A stretch of 41,255 bases of DNA from GCA-020344555 sp964405925 (lineage in GTDB: Bacteria > Planctomycetota > Phycisphaerae > UBA1845): positions 1-41,255 of the forward strand of contig CAYOQG010000009.1 of assembly GCA_964405925.1 (NCBI GenBank). The letters run 5' to 3'. This document shows, in pieces, positions 25,737-33,283 of the stretch. The position numbers were made by a program, and so were the translations under genes. The stretch's first letter is position 1. Each line of letters starts with the position of its first letter. A model generated the notes under the pieces. The model searched no databases. It worked only from the letters and a program-made list of their open reading frames with translations, and was not told where the DNA came from.

Positions 25737-27755
25737 ATGGGATTCATTTTCATCGTAGTCCTGATCGGGTTGGCATTGGCCGTCGGACCGTGGCTCGTAG
25801 GGGCAAACGTCGGCATGTCATTGGGACACCAGCTCGTCTGCTCGCTGATCGGGGTGGGCGTGCTGTTACTCATTACAATGGTCGCGGCCATCACCAAGCT
25901 CTACCGCAAGCCCTCCGCGAATCAAGCGTACGTCAAGACCGGTGGTCGTAGAGCCAAGGTCATCCTGGACAAGGGCGATTTCGTCATCCCCATCCTGCAC
26001 AAGCTGGTCGAGGTATCCCTCGAGACCATGCGACTGGATGTCAAACGCTCCGCTGCCGACGCTTTGATCACCAAGGACAACCTGCGGGTGGACATCAACA
26101 GCGAATTCTACATTCGCGTTCAGCCCAACCCGGAGGACATCCTCGCCGCCGCCCGATCGCTGGGCGACAAGAGTGTCCGGGCTGAGGCTGTCAAATCACT
26201 GGTAGGCGAGAAGCTTATCTCGGCGCTGCGGGCGGTCGCAGCCACAAAGGAGTTGATGGAGCTGCAGCTCAAACGTGACGAGTTCGCCGCCGCCGTTCAG
26301 GAAAACCTCGCCGCCGACCTCCGGCAGAACGGGCTGACCCTCGAGACGGTGACCATCAGCATGTTGGATCAGACACCGTCGGAGAACCTCAATCCGAGAA
26401 ACGTGTTCGACGCCCAGGGTCTGCGGAAGATCACAGAAATCACCCAGACCCAAAACGTGGAACGCAACCGCATCGATCGCGATGCCGAGCAAGCCATTAA
26501 AGAGAAGGATGTAGACACCCGCAAGCGGATCCTCGATTTCGACAAGGATCAGGCTGAAGCGGAAGCCGAACAGGCAACCGAAGTCGCCAACATCCGGGCC
26601 GCCAAGCTCCGCGAACGAGAAGAGTACGAGATCAATCAACGCCGCGAGGTCGAGCTCGCCGCCGTCGCCAAGGAGGAGACGGTCAAAAAGGCGGACATCT
26701 TGCGGAACCAAGCCATCCAGCTCACCGACGTCCAACGCGAGCGCGAGGTGCAGACCGAAGCCGTTCAGCGCGACCGCGCGGTCCAAGAAGCCGAAGTCAA
26801 AAAAACACAGGCGGTCGAAGTCGCCAAACGGCTCAAGGAAGTCGAAATCGCCAAAAAGGAAACCGAGCGAGCGGACGCCGAAGCCCAGACCCGGGCAGCG
26901 GAAGCCAAGCGCGAGGAGGAGACCCAGCGCATCGAGACCATCAAGGTGACCGCCGCCGCGGACCGCACCGCCGCCGAGAAAATGATCAAGGAGAAGCAAG
27001 AGGTCGACATCTCGAAGTACCAGGATCAAACCAGCGCCGATGTCAAAGCCTACGAACTCGCAAAGATCGCCACCGGTGAGCTCGAAGCGGCGCAGAAGCA
27101 GAAGGAAGCCAAGCTCGTCCTGGCAACTGCCGAGGCTGAGGCAGCCAAGAAACGGGCTGAGGGGGCTGAGGCTGAGCAAATCGTGCCCGTTAACGTTGAC
27201 CGGGAACGCGTCGAGGTCGAGGGCGCACGGGTCGAGGTGGAACGCCAGGCTCTCCAAAACAAGCAGGAGTTCAGCGAGGCTGCCCTGAAGTTCGAGGTCC
27301 AAAAGCTCGAGATCCAAGCCGGCGCCGACGTGCAGAAGGCGTTCGCCCAAGCCATCGGGCAAATGCTCTCCGAGGCCAACATGCAGATTTTCGGCGACCC
27401 GACAACCCTCTCCAACATGACCACCCGGTTCATGAGCGCTGCCGGTTGGGCCCAGTCGTTCAACGGTTTTCGAGCGGGATTGCCCGACGAGGCCAGAGCC
27501 ACCGCCAGCAGATTCTTGAGTGGCACTGGCGCGGCACTTTCTTCCCTGGTCGAAAAGGCCACCGGCAAGAAGCTCGACCCTGACCTGATCGAACAAACCG
27601 TTCAACGCGTCGTGGAGGAGAGACTCGCCAAGTCGCCGGACGATTCCGGGGACGGTCGCGGTGCCAAGAATAAGCCCGCCGATTCGTCGGACACGCCGAA
27701 ACAGGGCGGGACTCCAAAGAGTGACTCACCTTCGGGAGACGACAAGGGGACCTAA
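25737..27755 (+). CDS. yqiK: YqiK-type flotillin (SPFH/band 7) protein
   Basis: The 672-residue protein has two N-terminal hydrophobic helices (about 1-22 and 33-55). An SPFH domain (about 58-245) starts Pro-Ser-Ala-Asn-Gln-Ala-Tyr-Val-Lys-Thr-Gly, as in E. coli YqiK. A long Ala/Glu/Lys-rich coiled coil (about 250-540) follows. The C-terminal part is flexible, ending in a Ser/Gly/Asp/Lys-rich tail. Such flotillins oligomerise on the membrane and mark ordered lipid domains. AAGGAG lies eight bases from the ATG. It forms an operon with the YqiJ-like gene upstream, and the next gene converges on it. Confidence 0.95.
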   Translation: MGFIFIVVLIGLALAVGPWLVGANVGMSLGHQLVCSLIGVGVLLLITMVAAITKLYRKPSANQAYVKTGGRRAKVILDKGDFVIPILHKLVEVSLETMRLDVKRSAADALITKDNLRVDINSEFYIRVQPNPEDILAAARSLGDKSVRAEAVKSLVGEKLISALRAVAATKELMELQLKRDEFAAAVQENLAADLRQNGLTLETVTISMLDQTPSENLNPRNVFDAQGLRKITEITQTQNVERNRIDRDAEQAIKEKDVDTRKRILDFDKDQAEAEAEQATEVANIRAAKLREREEYEINQRREVELAAVAKEETVKKADILRNQAIQLTDVQREREVQTEAVQRDRAVQEAEVKKTQAVEVAKRLKEVEIAKKETERADAEAQTRAAEAKREEETQRIETIKVTAAADRTAAEKMIKEKQEVDISKYQDQTSADVKAYELAKIATGELEAAQKQKEAKLVLATAEAEAAKKRAEGAEAEQIVPVNVDRERVEVEGARVEVERQALQNKQEFSEAALKFEVQKLEIQAGADVQKAFAQAIGQMLSEANMQIFGDPTTLSNMTTRFMSAAGWAQSFNGFRAGLPDEARATASRFLSGTGAALSSLVEKATGKKLDPDLIEQTVQRVVEERLAKSPDDSGDGRGAKNKPADSSDTPKQGGTPKSDSPSGDDKGT

Positions 27756-27791
27756 GGACCAAGCCGGATCCCGATCTTGCGTAGCGGGTCT

Positions 27792-27816
27792 GGCGCCGTC
27801 CCTCGCGGGCGGCGCC
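27792..27816. terminator. Hairpin between convergent genes
   Basis: GGCGCCG and CGGCGCC flank an 11-base loop in the 139-base gap between the convergent flotillin and winged-helix genes. The position suits a bidirectional terminator, but there is no T-run. Confidence 0.3.
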
Positions 27817-27894
27817 CCCCGCGGAAGCCTGGCGCACTCGCACGGTATGACGATATACGAAGACGTCCGCCGCTGCGCCCTGCCGGGAGTCCAG

Positions 27895-29319
27895 TCACGC
27901 CTCGGGTTCCGCAGCGCGGCGGGGAGGTTGTTCGGGCTCTTGTAGACCGTCTTCCACTGCCTGTCCCTGGGGAGCTTCGGGCGAAGGCTCCTCACCTCTT
28001 GCCTGTTTCTGGTCCGATCCCTCGAATTCCTTCAGAATTGCCAGCTCCTCGTCACTGGAGACCGCCTCCTCCATCCCGGTTCCCAGCGACGCGACCAGGT
28101 CTGCATCAGCCTTCAGGCTCTCCAACATTTCCTCGGCACGGACGGCATTCTGTGTCAGCTCCTCGGCATCGGGTAGCTCAGCCATCTGCCCATGCTGTAT
28201 GAGGGTCAGGTTGTGGATGTCCGTGCTGACGATGTCGATCTGGGCGTTGAGCATGTTGGCGAGCGTGTCCTGGCGCGACGCGTCCTTGCGAAGTTGGGCA
28301 AGCTGATTGGCCAGACGCTTGCGGGTCACGACCGACGACGTTTGGCGTCCCTGAGTTAGAAGCTCTGCCTCCCTCGCCTCCAGCATCATCAGGTGCTCGT
28401 AAATGCGATCCCGGCGCTGGGCGAGACCCGCCCGTTGCTCGGACAGATGGCTGATTTTCCGCGTCTCTTCGCCCTCGCGGCTAAAGAGCGTGCGAATCCA
28501 ATCGATCATACCCCTCGCCACCTGAGCTTCGCCCGCTGGCTGTGATACGCGGATCAAGAGCACCTCACCGGACTCGCGGGTCACCCGCAGCTCGGCGTCC
28601 GCCATCGCCGCCTGCTCGAACGCCTCGACGACCACCGCCTCCGGCAGGTCCAATCGGTCAGCTAAAGAAGCGGCCCTCAAACCGCTAGTAAGCAGATCAG
28701 CTCCACGCTCCTCGATTCCACGGCGGACCCGGTCGAGCTTTTGGCTCATCGCCGCCGGATCGAACAAGGCTAGCACTGGTGCCGAGATATTGTCACTAAC
28801 CCCGGTGACTTGCCAGCTGCCTTCCCCGGTCGGTTCGATAAGCGCCAACGTCACGTTGGGCAATTCCAGTTGCGACGAGCGAGCCTCATCGGTGAAACCG
28901 CTCGGACTGCACACTCCGATCACATGCGGCACGTCTGGATCGACGATCAGCTCCCGCACATGATCCACCAACTGCCCCAGATCCACCGGAGGCATTTCAC
29001 CTTCGCGGCCGGCTGCAAGGTCGTCGAGCTGAGAAAGCACAGAGGCGATAGCGACACCCGTGCGTCGTTTCCCAAACAGCCATCGCCGCTCGTAACCGTG
29101 GAGCGCGATTCGCCGGTTATGTGGCAACCGCTTGTATGGCGCCGCGTCATATCGGTGATGCGAGGCCAACAGTTCCTGTAAGCTCGACGCTTCGTCACCC
29201 CGGATCGTCTGCCAACTTGTCCCGCGCAGCACGTGCCCCTTGGCACGATCGAAGTTGGTTTCCGCTCCAGCCAGAAACGCTGTCTCGATCTGCAAAACGC
29301 GCTGGCTCTCGTCGTTCAT
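27895..29319 (-). CDS. Winged-helix plus ESCRT-III/Snf7-like helical protein (tentative)
   Basis: A 474-residue soluble protein from ATG 29319; the open frame upstream has no gene-like features. Residues 1-195 are an alpha/beta region I cannot name. About 203-257 look like a winged helix (Leu-Ala-Asp-Arg-Leu-Asp-Leu-Pro helix, then a beta wing ending Leu-Leu-Ile-Arg-Val). About 285-435 are long charged helices. A first hairpin is rich in Arg/Gln/Glu, and a second helix starts Arg-Lys-Arg-Leu-Ala-Asn-Gln-Leu-Ala-Gln-Leu-Arg-Lys. An acidic end follows, Ser-Asp-Glu-Glu-Leu-Ala-Ile-Leu-Lys-Glu-Phe-Glu. That order and the acidic end resemble Snf7/CHMP4 proteins. A Pro/Glu-rich tail closes it. It lies convergent to the flotillin operon, so a membrane role is plausible. 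The family call is inference; a generic coiled-coil protein is the alternative. Confidence 0.6.
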   Translation of the reverse strand: MNDESQRVLQIETAFLAGAETNFDRAKGHVLRGTSWQTIRGDEASSLQELLASHHRYDAAPYKRLPHNRRIALHGYERRWLFGKRRTGVAIASVLSQLDDLAAGREGEMPPVDLGQLVDHVRELIVDPDVPHVIGVCSPSGFTDEARSSQLELPNVTLALIEPTGEGSWQVTGVSDNISAPVLALFDPAAMSQKLDRVRRGIEERGADLLTSGLRAASLADRLDLPEAVVVEAFEQAAMADAELRVTRESGEVLLIRVSQPAGEAQVARGMIDWIRTLFSREGEETRKISHLSEQRAGLAQRRDRIYEHLMMLEAREAELLTQGRQTSSVVTRKRLANQLAQLRKDASRQDTLANMLNAQIDIVSTDIHNLTLIQHGQMAELPDAEELTQNAVRAEEMLESLKADADLVASLGTGMEEAVSSDEELAILKEFEGSDQKQARGEEPSPEAPQGQAVEDGLQEPEQPPRRAAEPEA

Positions 29320-29796
29320 CGTCCCGGGACCCTTACGACTACGTGCCCGCTCCCAACACCGATTCGCGGGTGGGGGCAACGTGTCGACCACTCTGTGATT
29401 GTCCGTGTGACCACAGGCAACTCGCTCATCGGAATCACGCGGATCATACAGGGCATGCACCCATCTGGGCATATCTCGGCGCGCCCGCCTGAGGGCACAC
29501 ACCCGCAGGTTATCTGACAGGTCGCGTTCCAGCGAGGGGGGCCACGCTACGGCCCTGAAGTGCCGGGATTGCCCGCGCTTCTTTGCCCCATCTCCGAGTC
29601 CCGCCCCCCTCATAGCGGGGCAGCCGAACAAGGCTTCAACAGTCTTATGAGGTCCTCCAGGTGGTTGAGTTTTCGGACCCACGTCGCCGTCCCACGCGGG
29701 AATTCACAGCCGGGATAATCTTTAATTGACATCTAGGTCCCCGGCCGATACAGTGGGTATGGTTAATGTTAGGGGCTTTCATGGGGAGCGGGCGTG
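29320..29796. other. Intergenic region before the two-gene island
   Basis: No gene-like frame was found on either strand. The sequence turns A/T-richer from about 29715, where the promoter of the following two-gene unit sits. No repeat or RNA gene is evident. Confidence 0.5.
29726..29754 (+). promoter_or_regulatory. Strong candidate promoter of the Trx-like/kinase-NDT unit
   Basis: A perfect TTGACA (29726-29731), a 17-base spacer and TACAGT (29749-29754, four of six) lie 43 bases before the ATG at 29797. The surrounding A/T-richness contrasts with the neighbourhood. This is the best -35 match beside a gene start in the window. Confidence 0.55.
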
Positions 29797-30045
29797 ATGG
29801 ACGGAAGAGCGAGGTTGTACGTCGATCGGTCTCAGGCAAGCCACGAAATCCTCGAGCTTGTTGAATCCGTGAATCCACCGCTCAGACTTGATGTCATTCG
29901 TTTAACCAGCGACGAAGTCCATATGCAAAGAGTGGCACTTCCTTGTCTTCTGGTTAAAGGAATGCTGCTGGGACCTATGCAGATTAGGGCCTATCTCCAA
30001 GCGATGCTCGCGGATTCTGGGACGCACAAGGTGACTGCGAAATGA
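29797..30045 (+). CDS. Small thioredoxin/glutaredoxin-fold-like protein
   Basis: An 82-residue protein. It shows a strand-helix-strand-helix order with a Leu-Tyr-Val-Asp strand, a Ser-Gln-Ala-Ser start of the first helix and a Leu-Asp-Val-Ile-Arg-Leu strand. A Val-Ala-Leu-Pro-Cys-Leu-Leu-Val strand resembles the cis-Pro region of glutaredoxin-like proteins. The usual Cys-x-x-Cys is absent; the single Cys50 follows the proline. A redox role is therefore unlikely and a binding role possible. GGGGAG at eight bases supports ATG 29797; a GTG three bases earlier is an alternative. Its TGA overlaps the next ATG by four bases, so the two are translated together. The fold call is inference from the pattern. 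Confidence 0.55.
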   Translation: MDGRARLYVDRSQASHEILELVESVNPPLRLDVIRLTSDEVHMQRVALPCLLVKGMLLGPMQIRAYLQAMLADSGTHKVTAK

Positions 30046-31259
30046 CAATCCTGGTCTTTGGGTGTTCCGGGGCGAGGAAGAAGAGTGCGCTTGAAAGACT
30101 GAAGGTTCGATACAACTTTGATCACCCCGACGAGACCGTGTTCCTCACTGACATCGGAACGTATCTTGGGCCCCTTTCGAACTTCCTTCCAAGGCCCCCA
30201 GGTGACCAGCGAGCAGCGCTTCGAACAGCACTCCGTCAGTGCATCGACGATACTGTCTCCTCAAGGGCCGACCTGAAATTCGTCTCCTTGCACGGGACAT
30301 ACTTCTATGCGGGCAACGTGACCGCCCCGTTGTCTGCACTGGAACTTGCAGACTTCGTCCCGCAAGCTGTGGTCACTTTGATTGACGACGCCTACGCGAT
30401 GAAGCACCGTCTCCGATCCGGCGGATACGATTTCCTTTTCAGCGAACTCCTTATATGGCGTGCGGTCGATATCGCGTTAGTCGATAATCTGACGTATGCC
30501 CTTTCTGTCCAGTTGGAGAGAACCGTCGAGAACGTAGTCGTCGCAGCAAAACATCCTACTGAGATGCTGTATCGCGCGCTCTTTCAGCCAGAAATACCGA
30601 GACTCTATGCGTCGTTTCACATCACCACCACGCGGGGCGATCCACAGGCACGGCGCGCGATTGATGATGTTAGAGAAGAGCTTCACAGACAGTACGCGGT
30701 CTTTGATCCTGTCACTATTGACGACCGGATATTAATCAACTCGCTTGGGACGACAGGGGAGGGGGTTGACGATATCGAGATCCCTGCTGGTCACCGGTGG
30801 GATTGGCGTCTGCCGGCGAACTCTGGAAATCACTTTGTCCCTTTGGTCGACGATGAAGAGTTCTTTCCAGTGCGGGTCCCGGTTGCCGAGGGCCGTATGC
30901 TGTCTTTCGTCTCGCAGTCGTCCATGAAGAACATGGTGGACGCACAGATCACTTCTCGGGACTTCCGGTACATCCATCAGTCCGATTGCATGGCTGTTTT
31001 TCGCCCACGGTTCGAAGGAAGGACGAGTATCGGGGTCGAGCAAGAGATCGAGTACGCCGAGACTGTGGCGAAGATACCAGTAGTCGCTTACGCGCCGGAA
31101 GACGACTGGGCAAAGTACAAAGCCAAGACGGGCGGATCGGTTCCCGTAAAGCCAGTTATGGCAGGACCCGCGTTGCAGGACCTCGAGGCGTTCTACGACA
31201 GTATACACACGATTGCCAACACGGAAGCACGCAAACGCCGTCGAGCATCCCAGGGTTAG
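30042..31259 (+). CDS. Degenerate P-loop kinase fused to nucleoside deoxyribosyltransferase-like domain
   Basis: A 405-residue soluble protein. The N-terminal part (1-180) looks like a P-loop nucleotide kinase. Its loop, Gly7-Cys-Ser-Gly10-Ala-Arg-Lys13-Lys-Ser15, has Arg where Walker A needs Gly. A Thr-Leu-Ile-Asp-Asp-Ala-Tyr strand end follows near 115. From about 187 the pattern changes to that of nucleoside 2-deoxyribosyltransferases: Leu-Tyr-Ala-Ser-Phe-His-Ile-Thr, a helix and Val-Phe-Asp-Pro-Val-Thr-Ile-Asp. Later come Gln-Ser-Asp315 and Gly-Val-Glu-Gln-Glu335-Ile-Glu-Tyr-Ala, with Glu335 as the likely nucleophile. NDT-like domains act as N-glycosidases in known retron defence, but no reverse transcriptase is here. 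Domain boundaries and function are inference. G+C seems lower than in neighbouring genes. Confidence 0.65.
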   Translation: MTILVFGCSGARKKSALERLKVRYNFDHPDETVFLTDIGTYLGPLSNFLPRPPGDQRAALRTALRQCIDDTVSSRADLKFVSLHGTYFYAGNVTAPLSALELADFVPQAVVTLIDDAYAMKHRLRSGGYDFLFSELLIWRAVDIALVDNLTYALSVQLERTVENVVVAAKHPTEMLYRALFQPEIPRLYASFHITTTRGDPQARRAIDDVREELHRQYAVFDPVTIDDRILINSLGTTGEGVDDIEIPAGHRWDWRLPANSGNHFVPLVDDEEFFPVRVPVAEGRMLSFVSQSSMKNMVDAQITSRDFRYIHQSDCMAVFRPRFEGRTSIGVEQEIEYAETVAKIPVVAYAPEDDWAKYKAKTGGSVPVKPVMAGPALQDLEAFYDSIHTIANTEARKRRRASQG

Positions 31260-31531
31260 CACGAACAGATCGAAGTACCGAAGGGCCCCGCCGAACATAG
31301 AGCTCCGCTGGGCTCTGTCCAACCCACCCCGTGTTCCCATAACTGCTCTCACATGGGGAAGTGTTAGGTACACACCGCCCCTCGTTCAAGAGTAGGCTGA
31401 CTCGGTAGGTTGCGTGACAGCGTCCGAGAAAGATCGCGTTTGGACCGACTCCCGATCATTCCGAGAACCACCTGCCGCACAGTATAATGGTCAAGGAGTG
31501 GATCTTCGAGGCTCATGGAGAGGCTAGGCGG

Positions 31532-31963
31532 ATGCGTTCGCCCCGGTATCATCCAATCAGTGCTCTGTTCCTTTTGATGCTCGCGGGTTGTGGTACCATT
31601 CCCCCAAGCTTCGACGCCCGACAAGGGTCGGGTTCGCAAGGAACGGTGGCAACTTCTCAGGACGGTTCCGACCCTTCAACAAATGCGAGCGACGTGAACC
31701 TTCCGCCGGACACACAATTGCCCACCGCAGGTCAAGTTCTCATCAATCCAAACAGTGCAGTCTCACCGCCTATGAGCGACCTTGGATTCCCCCTTTCCGA
31801 TATGGCTCTCATCCCAGATCTCTTGTCAGCATTTGTTGACGGTCTGCTACTGGACATGCTCCAGCCAAGCGTGCCGCAGAGCGACCCCTCATTCCTCGAA
31901 CAGCTATGCCGTGATAGTGACATTCCCGATTTCCGCTGCCGTCAACTGTACGGCAACTGGTGA
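31532..31963 (+). CDS. Small lipoprotein of unknown function
   Basis: A 143-residue protein from ATG 31532 (AGGCGG just upstream). The signal peptide ends Leu-Met-Leu-Ala-Gly-Cys, a clear lipobox with Cys20. After it comes a Ser/Asp/Thr/Gly-rich linker, then Pro-rich hydrophobic segments. A short Cys-containing C-terminus (two Cys about 11 residues apart, ending Tyr-Gly-Asn-Trp) closes it. A TATAAT at 31483-31488 could be its -10 box, but the -35 is poor. It follows the kinase-NDT gene by 272 bases on the same strand and shares its A/T-richer base use. No family recognised. Confidence 0.65.
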   Translation: MRSPRYHPISALFLLMLAGCGTIPPSFDARQGSGSQGTVATSQDGSDPSTNASDVNLPPDTQLPTAGQVLINPNSAVSPPMSDLGFPLSDMALIPDLLSAFVDGLLLDMLQPSVPQSDPSFLEQLCRDSDIPDFRCRQLYGNW

Positions 31964-32023
31964 GGTGGATCATCGACCGAACCCACGGCCTTCCATGCAT
32001 CTGAGGATCATCGATCAGACGTC

Positions 32024-32824
32024 CTACCTGACGACCTCCTCGACCTCTGCTTGATGCTCGCGCATCGGGTCGATCTTCAGGTAGCCCTTCAGGAAGCGAA
32101 CGCCAATGTAGAAGGGAACGGTATCCGCCGCCGCCACGATGAACTTGAACAGGTAGTTGCTCCCGATCAAAATGAGCATGGCCTTGAACGTCTTATCGCC
32201 TGATACGAACTGCGACCAGAAGGTGATGAAGATCACGGCTGTCGCGTCTACAAGCTGCGAGATCATCGTCGAGCCATTGTTCCGCAGCCACAGATGCCTA
32301 CCGTTTGTCAGCTTCTTCCAGAAATGAAATAGAAAAACGTCGCAGAACTGGGCTGCGATGTATGCACACATCGACGCTACCACCGCTCCACGCGTGCACC
32401 GGTAGATGAGCTCGAACAACTCCGCCTCCGTCACCGCCCCACCGAATGGCAGGATGACGGGCTCGACAAACTTGAGATTTTGCCATGGCGGCTGCTCGGA
32501 AGGCGGCATGGCCGGAACCATGTGGCCCAGCCACAAGAACAGAATCACGAGCAGGTTGAGCATCAAACCGACCCAAACCACGAAGTTCGCCCGCCGCTTC
32601 CCGTAAAATTCGGAGATGAAATCGGTACATAAAAACGTCAACGGGTAGGGCAGCACCCCGACAGCCAACGTCAATGGCCCAAGCTGAACGAAACGCGTAA
32701 TGCCCAGAATATTCAGCATCGTCATCGAGCCGAGGAAGATCCCCGCGAACACGAGGAAGACGCGCTCCCGCCGCTCATGAAGCTGGGGAGTGACCGGAAT
32801 GGAATTAAAACGCCCGACTGTCAT
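32024..32824 (-). CDS. yhhQ: YhhQ-family (queuosine precursor) transporter
   Basis: A 266-residue polytopic membrane protein with about six hydrophobic helices. It has the family hallmark Leu-Pro-Tyr-Pro-Leu-Thr-Phe-Leu-x-Thr-Asp-x-Ile-Ser-Glu-Phe-Tyr-Gly-Lys near residues 58-76. Family proteins (VUT/QPT) import queuosine precursors such as preQ0 or preQ1 for tRNA modification. A longer loop (about 108-128, Pro-rich) separates helices 3 and 4. I looked for a preQ1 riboswitch in the 460 bases upstream and saw none; that region is filled by REP-like hairpins. No other queuosine gene is in the window. Confidence 0.88.
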   Translation of the reverse strand: MTVGRFNSIPVTPQLHERRERVFLVFAGIFLGSMTMLNILGITRFVQLGPLTLAVGVLPYPLTFLCTDFISEFYGKRRANFVVWVGLMLNLLVILFLWLGHMVPAMPPSEQPPWQNLKFVEPVILPFGGAVTEAELFELIYRCTRGAVVASMCAYIAAQFCDVFLFHFWKKLTNGRHLWLRNNGSTMISQLVDATAVIFITFWSQFVSGDKTFKAMLILIGSNYLFKFIVAAADTVPFYIGVRFLKGYLKIDPMREHQAEVEEVVR

Positions 32825-32957
32825 CGCAGCCGAGCCTATCGGCGCCCCATACCCTCGTCAATCGGGTCCATATGGACGTGCGCCACAATGCGGTTGCGCT
32901 GGATTTGAACCACCTCGCGGGGTTTTAACCTTACCGTCAACCAGATTTCGAGCAATG

Positions 32958-33038
32958 CCCCGTAGGGGTAAGTGAGAATAGCCCAGCGATTCACCGCTGG
33001 GATGAATTCGCCCAGCAAGCCCTGAGTCCCGGAGGGAC
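32958..33038. repeat. REP-like element, copy 1 (three hairpins)
   Basis: Three short palindromes in series: CCCC-GTA-GGGG (32958-32968), CCCAGCG-six bases-CGCTGGG (32982-33001) and GTCCC-GGA-GGGAC (33026-33038), followed by GAC. The set recalls dispersed REP-type repeats of planctomycetes. It is intergenic, between the transporter and TldE-like genes. Confidence 0.6.
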
Positions 33039-33065
33039 GACCGAACTGAGCAACGGCGCTCATCC

Positions 33066-33148
33066 GTCCCTACCGGACTGGATCCGGTTGGCGACGCGGC
33101 GTTCCCAGCGATAAATAGCTGGGCTACTGTCACACGTTCCTCTGGGAC
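33066..33148. repeat. REP-like element, copy 2
   Basis: A second, diverged copy in the same orientation. CCCAGC-GATAAATA-GCTGGG (33104-33123) and GTTCC-TCT-GGGAC (33136-33148) match hairpins two and three of copy 1, and both copies continue GA after the last arm. It is preceded by CCGGA-CTGGA-TCCGG (33073-33087). Stem bases differ from copy 1 while pairing is kept. Confidence 0.55.
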
Positions 33149-33283
33149 GAAGTTGCCGCGCTATTGCCAGATTTCCCTTGGGGACAAGCCTTTGACGCAC
33201 ACGCGGCGGGTGGCGAGATATATGTAATGGCAGCGCGACAGGTCGGGGTCGGGCGTATCGGCAAATCCTTGCCAGAAGTCCTC

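Noticed and set aside
26196..27605. Long minus-strand frame (469 codons) opposite the flotillin gene
   Set aside because: It is the mirror of the Ala/Glu/Lys-rich coiled coil; the translation is Leu/Asp/Gly-rich with no domain, and the plus-strand gene is certain.
29320..29682. N-terminal extension of the winged-helix/ESCRT-like protein
   Set aside because: The extra 121 codons are Arg/Pro/Cys-rich and unlike the protein that follows; ATG 29319 is the first gene-like start.
29797..31259. Retron containing the NDT-like effector
   Set aside because: No reverse transcriptase and no msr/msd-like inverted repeat pair is present on either side.
32836..33063. Small minus-strand frame across the REP-like elements
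   Set aside because: Its peptide is produced by the hairpin repeat itself; repeats of this kind commonly yield spurious frames.
32825..33283. preQ1 riboswitch upstream of the YhhQ-type transporter
   Set aside because: I looked for the conserved preQ1-I core and its A-rich tail on the minus strand and did not find it.
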